Source of the DNA: Betaproteobacteria bacterium
Lineage (GTDB): Bacteria; Bdellovibrionota_B; Oligoflexia; Silvanigrellales; Silvanigrellaceae
NCBI GenBank assembly: GCA_016868315.1
Contig: VGHE01000004.1
Span: forward strand, 124,001-188,000
Length of the DNA stretch: 64,000 nt
Direction of reading: 5' to 3'
In this document: one piece after another, positions 18,280 through 30,773 of the stretch
Position numbering within the stretch: position 1 is the first letter of the stretch
Layout of the letters: the number at the start of each line of letters is the position of its first letter
Notes under the pieces: model-generated
Told to the model about the DNA's origin: nothing
The model's database searches: none
What the model saw: only the letters and a program-made list of their open reading frames with translations
Position numbers and translations under genes: made by a program

Positions 18280-19467
18280 ATGCTCTACAACTGCATGCGC
18301 ACTTGCAGTCATGGAAATGATGTTTCCAGTGATAAAGTGTCATCCATTCGTGCTGTCATTGATCGCGACAAGCTTGCCGGCGCACTTGCGGCCGTCACAG
18401 CGGCTCAAGCAGATGGCGATGTCGGTTGGGTTCAATTTCAATTCGCGGGCAACGGCCAAGTTGTGGTCAGCGCTCTGAGTCACAATCTCTCTATTCGCTA
18501 CAGCTTCGCGGCTGATTACGAAGGCGAAGGGGTGTTGAAGGTCTCTGGAAAGCAACTGAACGAATACGTGCGTCAGTTGCCCCCAGAAAAAATCACTCTC
18601 ACGGCTGAGTTGCCGCAACGTCTTGTGGTCAAATGTGGCCGCTCATCGGCCAAACTCCAGCTCGTTCAAGATCAAACACAAACAGACGTTGTTGTTCCAC
18701 AGGATGGAACATCGGTTGTCGTTAAAGGCGACTACCTCGAGCGCTGGGTCAACTCATTCCGTGATTTCGTCTCCACCGATGACACTCGTTTTTACGCCAA
18801 CGGTGCACTGATTTGGGCTGATACGGCACAGGGATTGAATCTTCAGGCTGTCGCATCCGATGCATATCGGCTGGCAAAGGCACAACTCAAAGATGGATTG
18901 CGTGCAGAGCACGTCGAGGACAGCGCTGTTCTCGTTCCAAAAAAGGCACTCGATGAATTGCGTCGTTTGTGCGCAGCAAATCCAGAAATGGATTATCGCT
19001 TGCGTTGGCACGCTGAACGTCTGTTCTTTGCCGTTGAAACAGAAAATTATCTGATGGTTTCGAAGTGTATTCCAGGGAAATATCCTCCCTACACCTCTGC
19101 GATTCCACAGAAGGTCAACTTCTCGGTGAACATCGGCTTATCCCCACTTCTTGAAAGTGTGAAACGCGTTCTTTTGTTTGCCGACAAAAATCGCATCATC
19201 AAGCTCGGCTTCGATGGTCCAGTCCTCGACGTCCAAAGCTTCACTCCTGGCCTCAAAGAAGGCGAAGAAGTGGTTGAATTGGCAGCACCTGTCGAACAGC
19301 CCTTTGTCGTGAATTACAACGGAACGCTCCTAATCGGGATTCTCAATGTCCTGTCGGGAGCGAGCCTTAAGTTTTCCTGGGAGAACGTCAATCGTCCCGT
19401 AATGATTACCGGTGAAGCTGAGAAAGGGCTGGATGTCTTTTATTTGCTGGTGCCGACTCGTTTTTGA
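18280..19467 (+). CDS. dnaN: DNA polymerase III subunit beta (sliding clamp)
   Basis: VIDRDKLAGALAAVTAAQ, KVSGKQLNEYVRQLPPEKITL, LQAVASDAYRLA, C-terminal VNRPVMITGEAEKGLDVFYLLVPTRF; the true start may be the GTG at 18337. Confidence 0.92.
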   Translation: MLYNCMRTCSHGNDVSSDKVSSIRAVIDRDKLAGALAAVTAAQADGDVGWVQFQFAGNGQVVVSALSHNLSIRYSFAADYEGEGVLKVSGKQLNEYVRQLPPEKITLTAELPQRLVVKCGRSSAKLQLVQDQTQTDVVVPQDGTSVVVKGDYLERWVNSFRDFVSTDDTRFYANGALIWADTAQGLNLQAVASDAYRLAKAQLKDGLRAEHVEDSAVLVPKKALDELRRLCAANPEMDYRLRWHAERLFFAVETENYLMVSKCIPGKYPPYTSAIPQKVNFSVNIGLSPLLESVKRVLLFADKNRIIKLGFDGPVLDVQSFTPGLKEGEEVVELAAPVEQPFVVNYNGTLLIGILNVLSGASLKFSWENVNRPVMITGEAEKGLDVFYLLVPTRF

Positions 19468-19525
19468 TCAGGTCGTTTGAGTCGATTGGCTGTCGGCTCT
19501 TTTTGACGTATGTTTTGCGTTCTGA

Positions 19526-22024
<2,499 letters not shown>

Positions 22025-22045
22025 AAAAAGGCTGGGTAAAGAGAT

Positions 22046-24523
22046 ATGTCACAGATTCAAAGCCAAGGCGTCGTAGGCATCAATATTAACGAAGAAATGA
22101 AGAACGCGTATCTCGATTACGCCATGAGCGTTATCGTTAGCCGTGCTCTTCCCGATGTCCGTGACGGCATGAAGCCCGTGCACAGACGCGTTCTGTATGC
22201 AATGTATGAGCACAACAACGTTTACAACAAGCCCTACAAAAAATCCGCGCGTATTGTCGGTGATGTTATGGGTAAATATCACCCTCATGGTGACTCGGCG
22301 ATTTATGATGCACTTGTGCGTATGGCACAAGACTTCTCAATGCGTTATCCGCTCATTGACGGCCAGGGGAACTTCGGAAGTATCGACGGTGACAGCCCAG
22401 CCGCGATGCGCTACACAGAAGTGCGTCTCGCGAAAATCTCCGAAGCGTTGATGCAATCTCTCGACGAAGACACCGTTGATTTCGGTCCTAACTACGACAA
22501 CAGTGAGCGTGAGCCACGCGTGCTCCCAACACTCTTTCCGCAGTTGTTGGTCAATGGCCAGTCCGGAATTGCCGTTGGTATGGCCACAAATATTCCCCCT
22601 CACAACCTCACCGAAGTTCTCGATGCGCTCATTCATCTTGTTGACAATGAAAATGCATCCATCGATCAACTGATGGGATTCGTGAAGGGTCCTGATTTCC
22701 CTACTGCAGGTATGATCTGTGGGTTGAAGGGTATCCATGATGCGTATCGCACAGGCCGCGGCTCTATCTCGGTGCGTGGCCGTGCCAGCGTCGAGCAGGT
22801 TAAAGGCGGGCGCGAACAAATTATCATCACGGAGCTGCCCTATCAGGTCAACAAGGCAACCCTTATTGAGCGTATCGCTGAGCTGGTTAAAGATGAGGAA
22901 ATTACAGGAATTTCCGACATCCGTGACGAGTCCAATAAGGAAGGTATTCGTATCGTTATTGAAGTGAAGAAGGGTGAGAACGGTGAAATCCTGCTCAACC
23001 ATCTCTACAAACGTACGCGTCTCCAAGACTCGTTTGGCGTCAACATGGTGTGTATTGTTCGCGGAATTCCTAAGCTCGTGAACCTTAAGGAAGCACTGTC
23101 ACACTTCGTTGACCACCGCTATGAAGTCATCACTCGCCGCACGAGTTTCCGCTTGAGGAAGGCGGAAGAGCGCCTGCATATTTTGGAAGGTTTGAAGATT
23201 GCGGTCGACAACCTCGATGAGACCATTGACCTTATCCGCAAGGCTCCCAGCCCTGATGAGGCTAAAGAAAAGCTCATTGCGCGGTTCTCTTTGAGCGAAC
23301 GCCAGGCAACAGCAATTCTGGAGATGCGTTTGTCACGCATCACCGGCCTTGAACGCGACAAGATTGTTGCGGAGCATGCCGAAATCCTTGTGACGATTGC
23401 TGACCTCAAAGATATTCTCGCTAAACCTGCGCGTGTAGCGGCAATTGCGCGAGAAGAGTTCGTTGCTCTGCGCGAATCACATGGCGATAATCGTCGCACT
23501 GAAATCACAACCGATGCAGGCGACGTTGATCTCGAGTCACTGGTTCCCCCTGCTGATGTCTTCGTGACTTTCTCGCAAGGTGGTTACATCAAGCGCGTGC
23601 TCCAAGATGAATTCCGTTCACAGCACCGCGCTGGTAAAGGTAAAACCGGAGCCGCGTTAAAAGACTCCGACTTCGTCAAAGTAACCTTCCGTGCTCACAC
23701 GCACGACAACGTTTTGATGTTCTCCAACTTCGGCAAGGTCTATTGCTTCAAGGTCTATGAACTCCCGGAAGCTCCAGCTAATGGTCGTGGGAAGTCTATT
23801 GCTCAGATCCTGACTCTCCAGTCGGGCGAGCAAATCACAACCATGCTTCCTGTGAACGAGTTCTCCGAGAACATGTGCGTGTTCATGTGTACATCGCAAG
23901 GTACGGTCAAGAAGACTGAGCTCTCTGCGTTCGCAAACATTCGTGCGACCGGCTTGCGTGCTGTGACGCTCGATGACGGCGATGCCCTTGTTGCCGTGCG
24001 CATTACAAACGGCAAAAACCAAATGATCCTTACGAGCGCTAACGGGAAGGCGATTCGCTTCAACGAAGACGAAGTGCGCTCGATGGGACGCACGGCTCGT
24101 GGTGTAACGGGAATTAATCTCGAAGATGGCGACTCTGTCGTTGCTGCCGAGGCGGTCGATGCAGGAGCAAGCGATAAGCTTCTGGTTGTTACTGAATTTG
24201 GCTACGGCAAGCGCAGTGAACTTGAAGAATACCGTCTCACCGGTCGTGCGGGCAAAGGCGTAAACGCCATTCGAGTGACCGAACGGAACGGCAAAGTTGT
24301 AGCCTTGCTATCGGTGTCTGATGCGGCTGACCTCATGCTCACGACCAACACCGGTCGCGTTCTGCGTATCCACACCAAGAGCGTCAAGGTCATCGGTCGT
24401 CTCACACAGGGCGTATGCTTGATGAGAATTCTCGATGGTGAACGCGTCGTTTCTGTGTCTAAGCCGAGTGAGTTTGACGAAACTCCAGTGACTCAGCTCG
24501 AGGCTGCCGAGGAGATTGAATAA
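22046..24523 (+). CDS. gyrA: DNA gyrase subunit A
   Basis: [72 protein letters not shown]-terminal GyrA blades. Confidence 0.98.
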   Translation: MSQIQSQGVVGININEEMKNAYLDYAMSVIVSRALPDVRDGMKPVHRRVLYAMYEHNNVYNKPYKKSARIVGDVMGKYHPHGDSAIYDALVRMAQDFSMRYPLIDGQGNFGSIDGDSPAAMRYTEVRLAKISEALMQSLDEDTVDFGPNYDNSEREPRVLPTLFPQLLVNGQSGIAVGMATNIPPHNLTEVLDALIHLVDNENASIDQLMGFVKGPDFPTAGMICGLKGIHDAYRTGRGSISVRGRASVEQVKGGREQIIITELPYQVNKATLIERIAELVKDEEITGISDIRDESNKEGIRIVIEVKKGENGEILLNHLYKRTRLQDSFGVNMVCIVRGIPKLVNLKEALSHFVDHRYEVITRRTSFRLRKAEERLHILEGLKIAVDNLDETIDLIRKAPSPDEAKEKLIARFSLSERQATAILEMRLSRITGLERDKIVAEHAEILVTIADLKDILAKPARVAAIAREEFVALRESHGDNRRTEITTDAGDVDLESLVPPADVFVTFSQGGYIKRVLQDEFRSQHRAGKGKTGAALKDSDFVKVTFRAHTHDNVLMFSNFGKVYCFKVYELPEAPANGRGKSIAQILTLQSGEQITTMLPVNEFSENMCVFMCTSQGTVKKTELSAFANIRATGLRAVTLDDGDALVAVRITNGKNQMILTSANGKAIRFNEDEVRSMGRTARGVTGINLEDGDSVVAAEAVDAGASDKLLVVTEFGYGKRSELEEYRLTGRAGKGVNAIRVTERNGKVVALLSVSDAADLMLTTNTGRVLRIHTKSVKVIGRLTQGVCLMRILDGERVVSVSKPSEFDETPVTQLEAAEEIE

Positions 24524-26022
24524 TGAAGTTCGGGAGAATGAACCGTTCCCTGACGTCTCTGCGTTATCCTTTCGTTCTCCTGGCTCTCTCGCTCTCATGC
24601 GTTGTGTCTGCGCTCTCGGGTTGCTCGAGTGCCCAGCGCAGCGCTATTGGTGCGAACGTTGATTCTCCCGTCGCCATCGCAAGTCACCCGACTTTGCCTG
24701 TTTCGTACGTGCTCAATGCAGTCCTCGGGGGCGAATTCGACACGGGTTCCCTACAGTCATTCGAGGTCACGGCGGGACGAGACATCAGGTTGCTTGGAAC
24801 AAATGAAGCGCCACGCTTAGGAACCGCACTCGCGGTAGCTCAAACGGGTGGTTTTCTGGTGGCTGGTTTTTCTGGTTCGGTTGCGGAACTTCGGGTTTTT
24901 CAAATCGACGCACAGGGCAGAGCGACCCTGTCAACCCAGCCCTCTGATCGCGTGATTTTGCCTGCCGGCCGCATCGGGGAAGTCAAACTCTTCCAGCCCG
25001 CCGGGCAGCAAGATTGGTTGGTGGTGGTCTCTCAGGCAGATCGCAGCTTTGAGGCAAAAGTTTTCGTTTATCGTTATTCCTCGTCCAAGGGATTTCAAAA
25101 GCTCTTGAGCGCCCCTGAGGACTTCTATTCACCGTCTCGTGATAGCCCGCTGGGTTCCTACACGATGGCTTGGGGCTCTCCTATTGTATTTGAAAGCCTC
25201 GGATTAATGGTCGCTTTCCCCTACGGAACCTTGGGTTATTTGGGTGTTCGACCCTCTGTGCTTGACTGGGTGACAGGAAAAACTGATTCGCCGAACACGT
25301 CTGCTGACTTCAGAATCGTTTCAGCAATGGTTGTCGATCTGAACCGACTCAGCTCAGGTGCGACTGTTCCCTCGGCCTTGGGCTTTGTCCCGCTTGCATT
25401 CAACGCTGAAGGCAAAGCGGGCAATGCGCAGAATGTGGACGCTCCGGAAAATAAAACCGTTGAGTTTCGCACGTCTTACCAGTCAGCACTGGCTATCGAT
25501 AGCACTGGCTCTGTGTGTCAGCCCAATGCGCCCGCAACCGCACTGGCCGCCAATACGGCAGTCGTGACGCTCAACAATCGGGTGGCTGATTTGGTGGCTC
25601 TGGGTGGGTTCAACACAGTCGCCTCTGAATTGCGCGCGCGGCTCGAACAGGGTCAGAAACAACCTGTCTTGGGTAATCTGTTGCAGCCCCGGCCCTTGTA
25701 CGTCACGCCCTCTCTCATAGGCTCTGCCGAGGCGGACACGTTTATTCCTGCATTGAAGCTCGTACGTTCTGCGAATCTTTGCACTCTCATGTGGTTAAGG
25801 GTCGAGCGCGGCCGCAGTATTCTCGGCGAAGAACGCAGTCAATTTCAAATCATGACGGCTGCGGTTGGCGGCGAGCAAACCAAACTCAGCTCACCTCTGT
25901 TGGGTATGGCAGCATTTGCGGTAAATGGTTCGGTTGTGTTGGGTGGTTCGTTTGGAGCCAACCAGCTACAACAGTTCAATTTCGATGGTTCAAACTTACA
26001 AGCGGGAGGGCTTTTCAAGTGA
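24523..26022 (+). CDS. predicted secreted lipoprotein of unknown function
   Basis: Signal peptide with lipobox LSGC ([14 protein letters not shown]); ATG overlaps the gyrA stop (TAATG); repetitive beta-rich sequence. Confidence 0.8.
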   Translation: MKFGRMNRSLTSLRYPFVLLALSLSCVVSALSGCSSAQRSAIGANVDSPVAIASHPTLPVSYVLNAVLGGEFDTGSLQSFEVTAGRDIRLLGTNEAPRLGTALAVAQTGGFLVAGFSGSVAELRVFQIDAQGRATLSTQPSDRVILPAGRIGEVKLFQPAGQQDWLVVVSQADRSFEAKVFVYRYSSSKGFQKLLSAPEDFYSPSRDSPLGSYTMAWGSPIVFESLGLMVAFPYGTLGYLGVRPSVLDWVTGKTDSPNTSADFRIVSAMVVDLNRLSSGATVPSALGFVPLAFNAEGKAGNAQNVDAPENKTVEFRTSYQSALAIDSTGSVCQPNAPATALAANTAVVTLNNRVADLVALGGFNTVASELRARLEQGQKQPVLGNLLQPRPLYVTPSLIGSAEADTFIPALKLVRSANLCTLMWLRVERGRSILGEERSQFQIMTAAVGGEQTKLSSPLLGMAAFAVNGSVVLGGSFGANQLQQFNFDGSNLQAGGLFK

Positions 26023-26675
26023 AGTTTTTTTTGGACAGCGCGGATCTCAATGAAATTCGGCAAATGGCAGACCTTGGTATTTGTGATGGTGTGACGACCA
26101 ATCCGTCGCTTGTTGCCAAGTCAGGAATGGACTTCAAGTCGCTGCTCAACGAGATCGTCCGTCTTATTCCCGGCCCCATTTCCGCCGAAGTGGTGGGAAC
26201 GACCGCCTCTGAGATGCTGACTGAGGCTGAAGTGCTCTCAAAAATTCACCCGAATATCGTTATCAAGCTGCCGCTGACACCGGAAGGTCTAAAAGCCTGT
26301 AAGGCTCTCTCGGCTCGTCATATTAAAACCAACGTGACGTTGTGTTTTCAGGCAGGTCAGGCACTCCTCGCTGCAAAATGTGGAGCCACCTATATTTCGC
26401 CATTCATTGGTCGACTCGATGATATCAGCCAAGATGGTATGGCTCTGATTCGCGAAATCCGAACCATTTATAACAACTACGGCTACAAAACAGAGATACT
26501 TGCCGCGAGTATTCGTCATCCGCAGCACGTGATTCAGTCGGCTCTTTCGGGTGCAGATGTCGTAACCTGTCCGATGAAGGTTCTGACAGCTTTGTATCAA
26601 CATCCATTGACTGATAAAGGCCTTGTGAGCTTCATGGAAGACTGGAAAAAGGCAAACCAGAAGCCGATTGCCTGA
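26019..26675 (+). CDS. transaldolase (TalC/MipB fructose-6-phosphate aldolase-like family)
   Basis: [100 protein letters not shown] start at 26019 overlaps the lipoprotein TGA. Confidence 0.93.
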   Translation: MKFFLDSADLNEIRQMADLGICDGVTTNPSLVAKSGMDFKSLLNEIVRLIPGPISAEVVGTTASEMLTEAEVLSKIHPNIVIKLPLTPEGLKACKALSARHIKTNVTLCFQAGQALLAAKCGATYISPFIGRLDDISQDGMALIREIRTIYNNYGYKTEILAASIRHPQHVIQSALSGADVVTCPMKVLTALYQHPLTDKGLVSFMEDWKKANQKPIA

Positions 26676-26712
26676 TTTTTATTCCGCCTCGGTTGCCTTA
26701 AAAAGGTCTATG

Positions 26713-26755
26713 AAATCCGATTCAGCACAGCGCTGCGTCGGATTTTTGTTTTTTG
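26713..26755 (+). terminator. Rho-independent terminator of the gyrBA-lipoprotein-transaldolase unit
   Basis: AAATCCGA...TCGGATTT hairpin followed by TTGTTTTTT. Confidence 0.7.
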
Positions 26756-26945
26756 GGGTTAAAAATTGGTCAAAATTAAAAAACACGAGAAAAAACAAAC
26801 AATTTTGAAAAGGCAAACAGATAGGAAAAATTTATGCTGCAAAAAAGTGCTTTTTCTGGTTTTTTCCGACCCCCTTTTTAGGGCTTTATTTTTCAGATGA
26901 ACAATGAAATTTTGGCAAACCACAAAATCCAGCGAGGGCACATAA

Positions 26946-27797
26946 ATGAAGCGTGTTTTTGTTCCTACAAGCAATGCGGGAAAACTCCGAGAATTTGAAC
27001 ATGCATTGTCCTTGCAGGGTCTGGGTTGTTTGGGAATAAATGCAGCTGCGCAGGAATGTGGTGATGCGTTCTCTTGGAAAACACCCGACGAAGATCGTGA
27101 GACTTTTACAGGTAATAATTGCAAAAAATTATTTGCTGGGTTGAAGGTCTTGCCAGTTCTCGGTGAATACGGAGTGGATTCTGTTGTGGTAGATGATTCG
27201 GGACTGTGTGTTCCGCGCTTGAATTTTCTCCCTGGCGTGCACTCTGCGACCTTTGGGGGTCTTCCCAGAGACGATGCAAAAAATAGACACGCTCTTATTG
27301 CGGCACTTGGGAAAGAGCTCGGAATAAAGGGATCTGAGTTGGAGCCTGGATTTTTTGTGTGCTCATTGCTTATGGCCGGCGAAGCAGAACTAGTGCATGG
27401 CAGGGTTGGAAAAGTTGTGAGTGAAGACGATTTGATTCCGCACTTAGAGGAAATTGAGAGCCAAATTATGGCGCGCGTGAAAAACCGACTTGTGCAGACA
27501 AAATCTATGGCCTATGGCTACAAAAGTACCATCGCATATGCGGGGAAAAAGTATCAGTTACAGCTTGTGATGGGGTTTTGTGTGGGGCGTATTGGCTCGT
27601 TTGAACAACAGCTTCTTGAAGGTGAGGGGCACGGCTATGACTCTATGTTCTTTCCCAATGCCGTGCCTCATCTGTCTTTCGCAAGTATCCCACTGCACGA
27701 AAAGAATCAGATGAGTCACCGCTCCGAGGCACTCCGTGGACTTAGCGCAATGGCGCAATCTCATACTGCTCAAGATGGAATTCTTGAGCTGTTTTGA
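26946..27797 (+). CDS. RdgB/Ham1-like non-canonical purine NTP pyrophosphatase with an internal insertion
   Basis: VPTSNAGKLREFEHAL, VVDDSGLCVPRLNFLPGVHSATFGG, GHGYDSMFFP, SHRSEALRGL; ~55-60 extra residues before GHGYDS. Confidence 0.8.
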   Translation: MKRVFVPTSNAGKLREFEHALSLQGLGCLGINAAAQECGDAFSWKTPDEDRETFTGNNCKKLFAGLKVLPVLGEYGVDSVVVDDSGLCVPRLNFLPGVHSATFGGLPRDDAKNRHALIAALGKELGIKGSELEPGFFVCSLLMAGEAELVHGRVGKVVSEDDLIPHLEEIESQIMARVKNRLVQTKSMAYGYKSTIAYAGKKYQLQLVMGFCVGRIGSFEQQLLEGEGHGYDSMFFPNAVPHLSFASIPLHEKNQMSHRSEALRGLSAMAQSHTAQDGILELF

Positions 27798-29316
27798 GCA
27801 TCAGTTTCTTCGAGAATCTTTCGCGCACATCTTGAACAAACTCGGCGTCTTCCTCACAAAGGCGGTCGATGACTTGTGGGTGAGCTTTCAACACAAATGT
27901 CTCCGAAGGAATCTTGGAAAACTCGCGCACAAGCTCACGAATGATGTCGTAGGAGACAGTCGCTGGACTCTTCACTTCACCTTTACCCCCACAGTAGGGG
28001 CATGGCGTGCAGAGCTTTTGTGACAGGCTCTCTTCGGTTCGCTTCCGGGTCATCTGCACGAGGCCCATTTCAGAGATTCGAAGAGCCGATGTTTTGGATT
28101 TGTCTTTCTTCAGTTCCTCGGCCAAAGCATTGAAGACGCGGTCACGGTCATCTGCTCTGTCCATGTCGATGAAGTCGAGAATAATGATCCCACCAATATT
28201 TCTGAGGCGCAGCTGAAGCACGATTTCTTTGACCGCCTCCATATTCGTGCGGACAATGGTGTCGCCAAGCGACTTTCCACCAACAAATCGCCCTGTGTTT
28301 ACATCGATAGCCGTGAGTGCTTCCGTTCTCTCGATAATCAGATATCCACCTGATTTGAGCCAGACCTTCGAACCAAGGGCGCGTGCGACCTCAAGTTCGA
28401 TGCCATAGGCATCAAAAATAGCTGTGTCGCTTTGGTAGAGCTGGACCTGAGCACCGAGCTTGACTGAAAATCGATTGAGGAATCGAACAACGTCTTCATA
28501 AACGTCTTTGTTGTCGACGACGATCCGTTCTAGGTCACGCGATATAAGGTCGCGTGTTGCACGGAAAACGAGGTTGAGATCTTCGTGAACCAAGCTTGGA
28601 GCCTTGGCGCGTGAGGCTTTCGCCTTAACATTTTCCCAGAGTTTGAGCAGAAAATCGATGTCCGCAGTGAGCTTTTCTTCCGGAACACCTTCACTCGCGG
28701 TGCGAACAATGATTCCCATTCCATCCGGTCGGACTCGCTGCACGATTCCTCTGAGGCGCTCGCGTTCATCCTCATTCATGATGCGGCGGCTAATGCCAAT
28801 GTGGTTGATGTTGGGCATGAGCACAACATAACGCCCCGGGAAACTCAGGTATGTGGTGATGCGGGCTCCCTTGGTTCCAATCGAGTCCTTCGCGACTTGA
28901 ACGAGAACCTCTTGCCCCTCCTTAACCAGGTCAGCGATCTTGAAGAAACGTTGCGGTCTGTGCGGAATGGGGGGCGAAATGGAGCTACCGTCGGAGCCAC
29001 CGAGATGCGAGTCATCGGTTGTCGCGACGAGCGCAGTTTTGTCGTCTTCTTCAATAAATTCGGGGAGTTCATTGGTGGGGCCGCCGGGCGGTTGGATGTC
29101 TCCGCCATAGAGAAATGCGGAGCGCTCGAGCCCGATATCCACAAAGGCACTTTGCATGCCCGGCAGAACCCTCAGCACGCGTCCTTTGAAAATGCTCCCA
29201 ACGATTCCCCGGTCTTTTTGTCGTTCGATATAATATTCGGCAACGTGTCCGCCTTCAATCAGCGCGACACGAGTCTCAAACGCCGAAGCGTTGATGATCA
29301 ATTGTTTGGCAACCAT
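27742..29316 (-). CDS. rng: ribonuclease G/E family endoribonuclease
   Basis: FKGRVLRVLPGMQSAFVDIGLERSAFLYGGDI, GYLIIERTEALTAIDVNTGRFVGG, LRNIGGIIILDFIDM, CPYCGGKGEV. Confidence 0.94.
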   Translation of the reverse strand: MVAKQLIINASAFETRVALIEGGHVAEYYIERQKDRGIVGSIFKGRVLRVLPGMQSAFVDIGLERSAFLYGGDIQPPGGPTNELPEFIEEDDKTALVATTDDSHLGGSDGSSISPPIPHRPQRFFKIADLVKEGQEVLVQVAKDSIGTKGARITTYLSFPGRYVVLMPNINHIGISRRIMNEDERERLRGIVQRVRPDGMGIIVRTASEGVPEEKLTADIDFLLKLWENVKAKASRAKAPSLVHEDLNLVFRATRDLISRDLERIVVDNKDVYEDVVRFLNRFSVKLGAQVQLYQSDTAIFDAYGIELEVARALGSKVWLKSGGYLIIERTEALTAIDVNTGRFVGGKSLGDTIVRTNMEAVKEIVLQLRLRNIGGIIILDFIDMDRADDRDRVFNALAEELKKDKSKTSALRISEMGLVQMTRKRTEESLSQKLCTPCPYCGGKGEVKSPATVSYDIIRELVREFSKIPSETFVLKAHPQVIDRLCEEDAEFVQDVRERFSKKLMLKTAQEFHLEQYEIAPLR

Positions 29317-29357
29317 GTCGTAAATCTTTCAAAATAAGTTCAAACCTGTGACATAAG

Positions 29358-30773
29358 TCAGGTGGTCTCCAGTTTGTCTTGCGCTGCAAGAGTGCGGCAG
29401 ACGACCTCACTTGTGTCGGGCAGTGAACCAAACAACTCCTGGGCATTTTCGAGTGTCTTTTGAAGGTTTTGACTCCAGCCCAGATCCTCTTCTCCCAGCT
29501 TCTTCACGCTACTCCACCGTAACAGAAATTGAAACAATTCATTTGGATTTGCAAAACCGATGGCAGCCTTGCGATCGAGGACAAGGCGTGCTTCTGGTGC
29601 TCGCTCAAATTGGTCTCCATAGAGCGTAAGAATCGGGTATGCTACAGGTTCGAGCACGTTATGGAGTTGTCCATCAAAGCCCCCACCGATGATGGCGAGA
29701 TCCGCATAGCGGTAAGCCTCTGCTAAATAGCCAAACCCATCAAGAATCAAGACGCGCTTGGAATCGCCACCATGGGCAAGTGTGTGGAGTGTTTCTCGAG
29801 TCTCGCCACTCAGGAGCACAATCTTGGCTCCTGTTTTCTGCAGCCTGCTCTGTAGCTGGCGAACACTGTGTTCATCGACCTCTGCCGGAGCCACAATGAC
29901 CAAGTCATTATCCAGAAATTGATTCAAGCAAAGTTCAAGAGTGCGGAGCTCTTCCTCGTGTGGAGAGCCAAACACGATAACCCTTTCGAACGAGCGTTGC
30001 GCGGATGAGTTGAAGAGGGTTGAGAGCTTTTTCAAAGCAGAGTTCAGGTTGTCATTTTTGGCCTGAGATGCGCGTTCTTTGGCGCGCAACCATTTCGCGT
30101 CACCGGCAACATGCAGTTTCTCAGGGGTAACATTGAGAGAGATAAGCTCCTGTCTGTCTTTTCCCGACACCAGAAAAATGAGATCGGTGCATTCAAACCA
30201 AAAGCAGCGCAGCCTCTTCTGCAGGAATGAGGGCAGCGGCGAGCGTGCTTTGTTTAGGGTGGCAGCAAGTACAGCAACGGGTGTTTGGGCTTTCTCTGCC
30301 GCGAACATCAGCGCCGGCCAGAAGTCATAGCGCACAAGGAGAATCCTGCGGATCTTTAGATCTTTGATGATCATGGAGTAGGCGAACCCATCTTCCGCAG
30401 GAAGACTCGTTGCAGCGAGAAGGCCAGGACAGTTTTTGACGAAACTCCGCGCGCTTGGTGAAAAGTAGGTTAAAAAGAAAAAAATTTGATGCTGTTCATG
30501 CAGTGCGCGGAGCACGGGGATAGCCTGTTCGAGCTCGCCCGCGCTGGCAACATGAATCCAATAGATATTTGGAATTGAACTCGATTGCGCAGCAGACATG
30601 TTGTGCAAGACCTGCCCGGCTTCTGAGACTTTTAAGCGAAGAAATGCTTGTCGCCGTTCGTGTAAAAAGATCTTTGTTTTTTCCGAGGACAACCACCCTG
30701 CAGGTGTGTAGCTGAAGGCACGCAGTGGAAGGTGTAAAATTGAACTGAAAAAGGCCAGCAGACGCAAAATCAT
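29358..30773 (-). CDS. waaA: 3-deoxy-D-manno-octulosonic acid (Kdo) transferase
   Basis: IYWIHVASAGELEQAIPVLRAL, RYDFWPALMFAAEKAQTPVAVLAATLN, FGSPHEEELRTLE, IIGGGFDGQLHNVLEPVAYPILTLYGDQFER. Confidence 0.9.
   Translation of the reverse strand: MILRLLAFFSSILHLPLRAFSYTPAGWLSSEKTKIFLHERRQAFLRLKVSEAGQVLHNMSAAQSSSIPNIYWIHVASAGELEQAIPVLRALHEQHQIFFFLTYFSPSARSFVKNCPGLLAATSLPAEDGFAYSMIIKDLKIRRILLVRYDFWPALMFAAEKAQTPVAVLAATLNKARSPLPSFLQKRLRCFWFECTDLIFLVSGKDRQELISLNVTPEKLHVAGDAKWLRAKERASQAKNDNLNSALKKLSTLFNSSAQRSFERVIVFGSPHEEELRTLELCLNQFLDNDLVIVAPAEVDEHSVRQLQSRLQKTGAKIVLLSGETRETLHTLAHGGDSKRVLILDGFGYLAEAYRYADLAIIGGGFDGQLHNVLEPVAYPILTLYGDQFERAPEARLVLDRKAAIGFANPNELFQFLLRWSSVKKLGEEDLGWSQNLQKTLENAQELFGSLPDTSEVVCRTLAAQDKLETT

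Noticed and set aside
22337-23026. 229-aa minus-strand ORF
   Set aside because: Antisense inside gyrA; no independent coding evidence.
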